This document shows, in pieces, positions 31,317 to 37,727 of a stretch of 37,727 bases of DNA. Position 1 is the stretch's first letter, and each line of letters opens with the position of its first letter. This DNA comes from Sulfobacillus acidophilus. Lineage in GTDB: Bacteria; Bacillota; Sulfobacillia; Sulfobacillales; Sulfobacillaceae. A model generated the notes under the pieces. It saw only the letters and a program-made list of their open reading frames with translations, made no database searches and was not told where the DNA came from. Where the stretch lies: the NCBI GenBank assembly GCA_003023745.1, contig PXYV01000034.1, positions 1 to 37,727 on the forward strand, in the 5' to 3' direction. The position numbers were made by a program, and so were the translations under genes.

Positions 31317-33092
31317 TTACGGGTTTTTCATAGTTGACGACACTTTTTGGCGAGTGCGCACTTGGATCAGTCCTTGGTCGGAAAGGCGAATGTCCGGACT
31401 CACTAACAAGCCCATTGTGCTGATGTGCATAAACGGGTTGGCATGGCGATATCCCCATGCGGTCAAGGCTGCACGAACACACCGTGCTTGGTCCACAACT
31501 TCGTGCAATAAATCGGCCGACACGACGCCAGCCAGGGGCAACGCCATCTTCGCCGTTACCCGGTGGTTTTGGACGACCACGATCCCCCCATCCAAGGCGA
31601 CTACTGCGGCAGCCGCCAAGGCCATATCCTCCGCATGGGTGCCTAAAACGGTCAGGTTATGCGCGTCATGGGAGTATGTGCTGGCTACCGCCCCAGTGCC
31701 CAGGGAAAGGCCCACAACCGGCGCAAAGCTTTGCTGAGCCCGCCCTGTGTATCGGTCCACCACGGTCAATAACGCCACTCCCTGCGGCAATGCCACGAAG
31801 CCATCAACAACCGTGGCTGTAATTGCAACCTCTTGCAATGTATTGTCGTCACGATTGACCGACAAGGCGCGCAAGGTGAGAGGCAAGCTCGCTGTTGGTG
31901 CCGGCCACCGAAACCGCGACTGGTCCACCTGATGGGAGAGGAGATGCACCGTATGCCGCAAGGTGTTGAGCCTGGCCTCGCGCGTATCGCGGCCGGCGGT
32001 GTCATGAAGCGTTTCGCCAAGGGCGGTCAGATGTCCCGATTGCGCCACGACCTTCCCGCCGGCCATTACCAAGCTCGGCGTGAATTGGGAGATCTCATCC
32101 AACAGCAGGATGTCCGCTCTCCGACCCGGGGCCAACACACCACGGTCTGCTAGACCTAAGCGCTGAGCAGGATCAAAGGTCATTGCTCGCAGGGCTTGCA
32201 GCGGCGTTAAACCGGCCTTTACCGCCAGGCGCCCAATACGGTCCAAATGCCCTTCATCCGCCAAGACGTCGGCGCTGACGTCATCGGTGCACAGGGCAAA
32301 GGGCGGCATGAGAGGGAGTTGTTGCAAAGCCTCGATTAGTTCGGGTCGCAAGGTTTTAGCCTGAAACTCTAGAAACATACCTAGATGCAACTTTTTTAGC
32401 AAAAGTGCCGTAGCGCTTTTGGAATGGTCTGAACTCACGCCTTCCCAAAGTAGCGACGTCAGTGCTTCATCCGTTACGTCTGGCGCGTGACCCTCAATGA
32501 TCACTCCGGCGTCTCGAGCCACTCGCAAAATCTCTAACATCCGCGTGTCACCGTGAGCAATACCGTACGCGTCCATGACTTCACCCAAGCCAATCACGTC
32601 GGGGCGCTGCAGCAGCGTTGCAACGTCTGAAGGATCGATGCGCCCTCCAGTGGTTTCTAGTCCCAACACCGACGGTACGGACGATGGCACCATCCAACGG
32701 ATATCCAAGGGCAGGTCTTGGGCAACGTCCATAAACGCGACTAACCCTTCATAGCCCAAGACGTTGGCAATTTCGTGCGCATCGGCCGCGCAGGTCGTCG
32801 TGCCATGGACCAGCACTGCTTGCGAAAAGGCTGCGGGGGTGACAAAGGAGCTCTCGATATGGAGGTGGGCATCAATGTACCCGGGCACGGCATACCGTCC
32901 TTCGCCATCTATCGTTGGCCATGAGGTGGCGGTGTCGACCGGCCAAAGGGCCGCGATGCGCGACCCCGCCAGCACAATGTCCAGCGTTTCGATGGCGCCT
33001 GTCAGCACGGATACCATTTGCACATTGTGCAGAACCGCCGTCGGGTGTACCCCGGCCGGAACCCAACCGGCACGCCCCGCCATCGCGCACAT
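31317..33092 (-). CDS. ade: Adenine deaminase
   Basis: A 591-residue amidohydrolase that converts adenine to hypoxanthine and ammonia, full length against the usual 570-600. Visible motifs are VPGYIDAHLHIESSFVTP (metal HxH), VHGTTTCAADAHEIANVLG (family DPHEIANV, here DAHEIANV), GLGEVMD (metal Glu), EGHAPDVTDEAL, SSDHSKS (usually SDHE), ALCTDDVSADVL and RADILLL. The C-terminal domain has the hallmark HDAHNLTVLG (family DSHNI..G). The two altered positions lie near the metal site, so some change in activity is possible. ATG 33092 follows GGAGG at seven bases, 30 bases after the nucleoside hydrolase stop. Last gene of the purine operon, acting on adenine released by the hydrolase. Confidence 0.92.
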   Translation of the reverse strand: MCAMAGRAGWVPAGVHPTAVLHNVQMVSVLTGAIETLDIVLAGSRIAALWPVDTATSWPTIDGEGRYAVPGYIDAHLHIESSFVTPAAFSQAVLVHGTTTCAADAHEIANVLGYEGLVAFMDVAQDLPLDIRWMVPSSVPSVLGLETTGGRIDPSDVATLLQRPDVIGLGEVMDAYGIAHGDTRMLEILRVARDAGVIIEGHAPDVTDEALTSLLWEGVSSDHSKSATALLLKKLHLGMFLEFQAKTLRPELIEALQQLPLMPPFALCTDDVSADVLADEGHLDRIGRLAVKAGLTPLQALRAMTFDPAQRLGLADRGVLAPGRRADILLLDEISQFTPSLVMAGGKVVAQSGHLTALGETLHDTAGRDTREARLNTLRHTVHLLSHQVDQSRFRWPAPTASLPLTLRALSVNRDDNTLQEVAITATVVDGFVALPQGVALLTVVDRYTGRAQQSFAPVVGLSLGTGAVASTYSHDAHNLTVLGTHAEDMALAAAAVVALDGGIVVVQNHRVTAKMALPLAGVVSADLLHEVVDQARCVRAALTAWGYRHANPFMHISTMGLLVSPDIRLSDQGLIQVRTRQKVSSTMKNP

Positions 33093-33122
33093 TAGATCGC
33101 CTCCGCTTGATAGAAAAAACCC

Positions 33123-34067
33123 TTAGAGTCCACTTAAGCGCAAAGCCTCCCAAAACCAATCAAAAAATCGCAGGACGTCGATCTGAACGGCAACATCTAC
33201 CGGTTGGCGATCCGTCGCTTCCTCGATCATGGCGGATTGTCCCCGCCGTACTGGATCGCAACGCACGACGGTCAGCGGGATAGAGCGCCATTCAAAGAGG
33301 TCGGGTTTTACGTCTGCCGCCACCGCGAGCACATCATGCAGCGGAAACGGATGGTGCGGATCGGGGTGCCTGCGGGCGTAAAAGCGAAACAACGCGACCA
33401 ACATGCGCGCTGCCTCTCGCGAGGAGGAGCCCAGCCGCTCTTCGACCTCGGCCCGCGTCACCGTGGCTTGCCGCGTCACATCCAGCCCCACCATTTTGAT
33501 GGGGACCCCCGACCCCATGACCCAGTCTGCGGCATCTGGGTCCACGTAGAAGTTAAATTCTGCGTGGGGGGTTACGTTGCCGCCACTCAGAGAGCCCCCC
33601 ATGACCGTGATGCCAGAGAGATGCGGTTTGACCGAAGGATGCCCTATTAAGAGCGCGGCCACGTTCGTGAGTGGGCCGGTTGCAATCACGGAGACGGACC
33701 GGGATAAAGAGCAGAGTTGGGAGGCTAGCCATTCCACCGCATGAACGTCCGCGACCGTCACCTCCCGAGTGGGAAACGCGTACCCGTCCAAGCCTGTCTG
33801 GCCATGGATTTCCGGCGCGGTGACCAACGGGTGCCACAATGGCGCGGCGCATCCCCGATGTACCGGAATGTCATTGCGGCCAAATACATCTAAGACATTC
33901 ACGGCGTTGCGATAGGTGTTGTCCACCGTATGATTACCGGCCACGGTGGTTACACCTAAGACCTGCAGAACACCTAACGCCGTCGCTAATGCCCAGACGT
34001 CGTCCTGTCCCGGATCCATATCTAGATAGGCCGGGTGCCCACCTGCCCACATTTCATCCGTGCTCAT
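33123..34067 (-). CDS. Inosine-uridine-type nucleoside hydrolase
   Basis: A 314-residue calcium-dependent ribonucleoside hydrolase that splits nucleosides into ribose and base. The calcium-binding aspartate cluster reads LDMDPGQDD (family DxDPGxDD), followed by VTTVAGN, HRGCAAPL, VIATGPLTNVA, EFNFYVDPDAAD and, near residue 240, PLHDVLAVA (the catalytic His and calcium Asp). All key residues are present. ATG follows GGGGAGG at seven bases and overlaps the M20 gene's end by four, so the two are translationally coupled. In this operon it would feed adenine to the adenine deaminase next to it. Base preference cannot be read from sequence. Confidence 0.92.
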   Translation of the reverse strand: MSTDEMWAGGHPAYLDMDPGQDDVWALATALGVLQVLGVTTVAGNHTVDNTYRNAVNVLDVFGRNDIPVHRGCAAPLWHPLVTAPEIHGQTGLDGYAFPTREVTVADVHAVEWLASQLCSLSRSVSVIATGPLTNVAALLIGHPSVKPHLSGITVMGGSLSGGNVTPHAEFNFYVDPDAADWVMGSGVPIKMVGLDVTRQATVTRAEVEERLGSSSREAARMLVALFRFYARRHPDPHHPFPLHDVLAVAADVKPDLFEWRSIPLTVVRCDPVRRGQSAMIEEATDRQPVDVAVQIDVLRFFDWFWEALRLSGL

Positions 34068-35263
34068 GCCCTGCCCTCCCCCCGATTTGACACGGCGTTC
34101 ATGTCTTTCGATGCTGGCGCAGCAAACTGTTCATGAACGCGTTTCATCAATGAGCGATCGTTGAAGAGGCGCGCTCCCACGCCTGCTAGCACCCTCGCCC
34201 CATCGCGTACGGCTTGCTCCCCGTATGGACTGGCTGCGGCGGCGGCAAACTCGCGTGTGTGCGGGTCGAGGCCGGGGCCTAGTTGGATATTGCCATGAAA
34301 CGCTGGCACAACGTAGCTGACGTTGCCCAGATCGGTCGACGCCCGGGCCCGCTGCGCCTGAGTCACCACACGGCCCACTCGGTCGAATTCCTTGCGCGCC
34401 AATTCTGCCAGGACGGGATTTTGACGCACATCCCAGTACGGCGGCGCGGTTTGTGTCCATTGAACCTCACAACCAACCGCACTGGCGGCAGATCGGGCAA
34501 TCTCCAACACGCGTGATTCGACCTCCGCCAGATATGTGCGGTCGTTTGTCCGGATGACCACCTGCAGTGCTGCAAACTCGGGTACGACATTGGGGGCGGA
34601 TCCTCCATGCGTAATGATCGCGTTAATATGTGCGTCGGAGCGCAGGTAAGGGCGCACGCTATTCACTAAATGAAAAAACCCGAGCACCGCCTCCAGGGCA
34701 CTGATACCGCGTTCGGGCGCTGCAATCACATGTGAGGCCCGTCCGTGAAAGGTAATGTCGTATCCCACGCGGGCCAGATACGGAGGATCGACCTCGTTGC
34801 TATCCGCCGGGTGCAGCATCAAGGCCACATCCACCTCGGTGAAAATCCCGGCCTCGATCAGCCGGATTTTTCCGCCTCCGCCCTCTTCCGCGGGACAGCC
34901 AATCACCCATACCGACCCGCCATCTCCATCCGCTCCGACGTCGACTAGGCTGAGTGCAGCGCCAACCGCCATGGCTGCAATGAGATTGTGCCCGCACGCG
35001 TGACCAATGTCCGGCAGCGCATCATACTCGGCCAAAAAGGCCACTACCGGATGCGCTGCTCCGTGCTGGGCGACAAAAGCTGTGTCTAACCCGGGAACGG
35101 ATTGCACCCGAAAGTGCTGTTCGCTCAGAAACTGGGTCAAGAGCGCAGCGGCGTGAACTTCCCTAAAGCGCGTTTCCGGACGGTCATGAATCGCCCGACT
35201 CAGATCCTGCAATTCCGAATTACGCGCTGCAATCGCTGCGTCTAGACGCTCCCCCAGGTCCAT
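34064..35263 (-). CDS. M20 family amidohydrolase (AbgB-like)
   Basis: A 399-residue M20D metallo-amidohydrolase closest in pattern to p-aminobenzoyl-glutamate hydrolase subunit B/amidohydrolase proteins. It has SRAIHDRPETRFREVHAAAL, VVAFLAEYDALPDIGHACGHN (Cys/His ligands), GCPAEEGGGGKIRLIEAGIF, MLHPAD and FHGRASHVIAAPE. The late metal-binding region reads STDLGNVSYVVPAFH. It lies between the binding protein and the nucleoside hydrolase in one operon, so it may deconjugate an imported compound before base release; this link is inference. ATG 35263 is preceded by GGGAAGGGAA at a somewhat long distance. Its stop overlaps the next start. Confidence 0.88.
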   Translation of the reverse strand: MDLGERLDAAIAARNSELQDLSRAIHDRPETRFREVHAAALLTQFLSEQHFRVQSVPGLDTAFVAQHGAAHPVVAFLAEYDALPDIGHACGHNLIAAMAVGAALSLVDVGADGDGGSVWVIGCPAEEGGGGKIRLIEAGIFTEVDVALMLHPADSNEVDPPYLARVGYDITFHGRASHVIAAPERGISALEAVLGFFHLVNSVRPYLRSDAHINAIITHGGSAPNVVPEFAALQVVIRTNDRTYLAEVESRVLEIARSAASAVGCEVQWTQTAPPYWDVRQNPVLAELARKEFDRVGRVVTQAQRARASTDLGNVSYVVPAFHGNIQLGPGLDPHTREFAAAAASPYGEQAVRDGARVLAGVGARLFNDRSLMKRVHEQFAAPASKDMNAVSNRGEGRA

Positions 35264-35285
35264 GATCTCGTTCGTTTCCCTTCCC

Positions 35286-35314
35286 GGCCTGCGACGGTTA
35301 TTCCTTCGCAGGCC
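35286..35314. other. Nine-pair hairpin between binding-protein and M20 genes
   Basis: GGCCTGCGA (35286-35294) pairs perfectly with TCGCAGGCC (35306-35314), with an 11-base loop. On the transcribed minus strand no U run follows. It sits just after the binding-protein stop, as does the hairpin at 15400, and likely shields or partly ends the abundant binding-protein mRNA. Confidence 0.6.
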
Positions 35315-35328
35315 GACTTCTTGCGTTC

Positions 35329-37041
35329 TTAGCGGATGGTCCAGTAGTTGGCATTGAGAAAGTCGGTCACCGGGTTAAAGTCCGACACGGGTCCCTTGAT
35401 ATTCTTGGCAGTGACATTGAGACCCGGAACCCGGGCATAGCCTTGGGGCACCCAGGGCATCCACAGCAAAGGCACGGTCTTGGCGGCATAGACTTCGTAG
35501 GCATCGAGCCGCTGTTGCTCTTGTGCGGGGGTCCCGCCTTGACGGTATGCCAGCACTAACTTTGTCATCGTGCTGTTGGCGTAATGTCCCCCGTTTTCTC
35601 CACCCCCCGGTAAGAAGAACGATCCCGCGGTAGGATAGTAATCCAATTGATAGGTGTAGCCCGAATTCCAATAGGCCAGATCCCAATGGTCTGTGCCCAT
35701 GGTGGTAAACAGTTCTCCCAACGGCTGGCTGACAAGGCTCACATCAATTCCTTCTCGGGCCCAATCGGCCTTCAACAGTTGCACCAGACTGGTCTCCAAG
35801 GTACTGCCGGACGAGTACAATAGACTCATTTTCAGACTCTGCGTGCCCTTCACCATGACGCCATTTTTCATATGCCAGCCATGAGCTTCCAGCAGCTTTT
35901 TACCTTTGGCCGGATCGTAAGGGTAGACCATCTTTGCTAAGGCTTTGTCGTAATAGACGGTCGGCGGCTGGGCGGTAATGGGGCCGTCCGTGGGGATGCC
36001 GTACCCGTGAAACAAGGTTTTGATGATGCCGGGTTGATCAATGCCCATCTCCATGGCTTCGCGGATGTAGGCCTGGTTGAGAAATGCGCCGGCCCCATCG
36101 GGTTCCCCGGCCTGGAAGTCAGGGTTGACGAAATTCATCCCGGAGAGATAGGTTTCCGTGATCTGATCGTTCTTCAGCCGTCCTTTGTCGGCAATCATGT
36201 CTAACGGGAGATAACCGACGTTGACGGTCCCCTCTTCTAGCTGGGCAAATTCGCTGGTCTCGGATGTCTCGTATTCTAAAATGAGACGGCTAATGGATGC
36301 CTTGTGGCCGCCAAATGTCTGATTGGGCACAAAGGTCCACGATCCGTTAGGTTGATATGACAAAAATTTAAACGCGCCATCCACCACCGCATACCCTTTA
36401 TAGGTGGGGTTGTTGGATTCCGAAACGATAAACTGCAATTCTTTGTGCATATTGGTCGGGTAGCGGTCCCACACGGCCTTAGGCACCGGGCTAATCTGAC
36501 TGAGGCCATTGAGAATAAACCACGAGGGATTGACGGAGGTGTTCAGCGTCACGACCACCGTATCCGCATTCGTCGCGGTCACGCTCTTAAAGTCCGAGGG
36601 CACGCCGCCGCTTTGGGCATCTCCATACGGCAACGGGGAATGCGGACCGCAAGCCGCCTTAATGAGATCCCAGGTAAACACCACATCTTGCGCGGTCACG
36701 GGTTGACCGTTGGACCAACGATAGCGGTGACTCAAATGAATGACAAATTGCGTATCCGTCTTGTTGACGGTAATCGCAGACGCCAGCGATTGCGCATAAT
36801 TCACGGTATCCTTCTTCGATACCGCTATCAGCGGCAGGTACATCAGTGCGTTGACTTGAAAATTAATGGCGCTGTATCCGGCGCCACTGACGACCGGAAA
36901 AAACCAGTTCGGCTCTGTTTGGGGTGCCATGGCCACAACGGCAGTGCCTCCCGCCGTCGACTGGGCCGGGGTGACGCCCGCCGCCATCAAGAGACTGCTA
37001 CTGGCCAGAAGTCCTGCGATGACACTATACGTCACTTTCAC
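35329..37041 (-). CDS. ABC transporter substrate-binding protein, family 5 (DppA/OppA type)
   Basis: A 570-residue extracytoplasmic binding protein of family 5, whose members bind peptides, nickel complexes and other ligands. It starts with a signal peptide (MKVTYSVIAGLLASSSLLMA, likely cut near AQS) and has the family region RYRWSNGQPVTAQDVVFTWD near residue 105, then PNQTFGGHKASISRLILEY and AYIREAMEMGIDQPGI. No lipobox cysteine is visible, although Gram-positive binding proteins are usually lipoproteins. GTG 37041 follows AAGGAGG at seven bases, a strong site. No permease or ATPase genes follow in the operon; instead come M20, nucleoside hydrolase and adenine deaminase. The ligand may therefore be a nucleoside-related or N-acyl compound (inference). 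Confidence 0.92.
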   Translation of the reverse strand: MKVTYSVIAGLLASSSLLMAAGVTPAQSTAGGTAVVAMAPQTEPNWFFPVVSGAGYSAINFQVNALMYLPLIAVSKKDTVNYAQSLASAITVNKTDTQFVIHLSHRYRWSNGQPVTAQDVVFTWDLIKAACGPHSPLPYGDAQSGGVPSDFKSVTATNADTVVVTLNTSVNPSWFILNGLSQISPVPKAVWDRYPTNMHKELQFIVSESNNPTYKGYAVVDGAFKFLSYQPNGSWTFVPNQTFGGHKASISRLILEYETSETSEFAQLEEGTVNVGYLPLDMIADKGRLKNDQITETYLSGMNFVNPDFQAGEPDGAGAFLNQAYIREAMEMGIDQPGIIKTLFHGYGIPTDGPITAQPPTVYYDKALAKMVYPYDPAKGKKLLEAHGWHMKNGVMVKGTQSLKMSLLYSSGSTLETSLVQLLKADWAREGIDVSLVSQPLGELFTTMGTDHWDLAYWNSGYTYQLDYYPTAGSFFLPGGGENGGHYANSTMTKLVLAYRQGGTPAQEQQRLDAYEVYAAKTVPLLWMPWVPQGYARVPGLNVTAKNIKGPVSDFNPVTDFLNANYWTIR

Positions 37042-37113
37042 GACGTGTCCTCCTTATAATTTCCCCGACGGCGGGAGCCGTTATCAGCTCGGTCGAGGAC
37101 GAATTCATTCTGA

Positions 37114-37142
37114 AGTCTAGGGATTGGCCCGAAGGCTGTCAA
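37114..37142 (-). promoter_or_regulatory. Sigma-A-type promoter of the purine operon
   Basis: On the minus strand a perfect TTGACA (37142-37137) is followed, after 17 bases, by TAGACT (37119-37114), four of six matches. Transcription would start near 37107, giving a 65-base leader before the binding-protein GTG. Confidence 0.5.
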
Positions 37143-37727
37143 GAAATTGTTGCGGCGCTTGGGATCGTGATGCAAGCGTGTGGTGAGTCCCAAAATGGTA
37201 AGGGGGGCCTACGTATTAACGTAATTTTGAGCAACTGATTTCGAACAGTGTGCGCCAACCAATCCAGTCATTGTGATCGCTCGGGGAGCTTTGGGGCGAA
37301 CTGGTGCCGCCGGAACTCCGGTACAATGTTCTCAATTGCTTGATTAGGTCGGGATTCCTACAGGATGGACACACTGTAACCTTCAGAGGCGGCAGTGCTC
37401 TGACGAAGACCGACGATGGCATGATCCTGCGGCCACGCACAAGTACCGAGCAGAGTTCGTGGAAGATGGTACAAATGACCATTTCATCACTGTCTGCACC
37501 ACAAGCACGGTTGGCACTAATAATCTATTTTTGTGGTGAACCGTGCCGGTGATCTTCTAGCGGAGTGGTCATTTGAACCGACGGCTCAAAAGTGTTTGGG
37601 TGTGTTAGCGGCGCTATCGACCGCGCCAACTATATGAATGCTCCTTAATTTCTTCCGGTGCTATTCGGGAAGTCGGCCCAGACGGGATTGAATTTCTTCG
37701 GGTACGGTGGCCAGATAGGACAAAAAG
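37143..37727. other. Right-edge region, no confident gene
   Basis: About 585 bases. Two overlapping short frames (37216-37482 minus, 37304-37552 plus) have no ribosome binding site and no recognised pattern. Nothing else is seen. Confidence 0.35.

Noticed and set aside
37216..37552. Overlapping opposite frames at the right edge, considered as an IS remnant
   Set aside because: No transposase motif, terminal inverted repeat or target duplication could be seen.

Overview
The window reads as a chromosomal segment of a moderately GC-rich Gram-positive bacterium. The likely source is a Sulfobacillus-like member of the Bacillota, but this is inference from gene content and style: purine-rich Shine-Dalgarno sites, many GTG and TTG starts, extended -10 promoters, a phosphoenolpyruvate carboxylase and a three-subunit transhydrogenase. 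No rRNA, tRNA, CRISPR array or intact insertion sequence was recognised.

Left third (1-12.4 kb), core metabolism: a small helical protein that appears to use a CTG start; a two-helix potassium channel with a cytoplasmic TrkA/RCK domain; a YjbQ-family protein; the proton-translocating transhydrogenase operon pntAA-pntAB-pntB, whose first gene also appears to start at CTG; a 0.9 kb gap with a decayed membrane-protein start; ppc; a MaoC-like hydratase; a reductase resembling cyanobacterial long-chain acyl-ACP reductase; a flavin-reductase-like gene with an internal deletion; and a zinc-ribbon membrane protein.

Middle (12.4-25.4 kb), a visibly more AT-rich catabolic island. Behind a good sigma-A promoter lie an M20 amidohydrolase, a sugar ABC importer (binding protein and two permeases, no ATPase) and a divergent NagA-type deacetylase. 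After 1 kb of decayed sequence come, on the minus strand, a YheO-type regulator and an SDR dehydrogenase. On the plus strand follow a nitrilase-family amidase, an APH-fold kinase and a diverged enolase paralogue whose start overlaps the kinase stop. The genes suggest import, de-N-acylation, oxidation and phosphorylation of an N-acylated (amino)sugar-like compound, ending in an enolase-type step. The substrate is not deducible from sequence alone.

Right third (25.4-37.7 kb): a band-7/SPFH protein; an M20 amidohydrolase followed by a class I methyltransferase; a convergent MFS exporter; a 0.77 kb gap with short remnants; then a GC-richer minus-strand operon read from the right edge inward: a family-5 ABC binding protein, an M20 amidohydrolase, a nucleoside hydrolase and adenine deaminase. 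This looks like a nucleoside/purine salvage operon with an ABC binding protein that has no permease genes beside it. Both binding-protein genes in the window are followed by a strong intercistronic hairpin.
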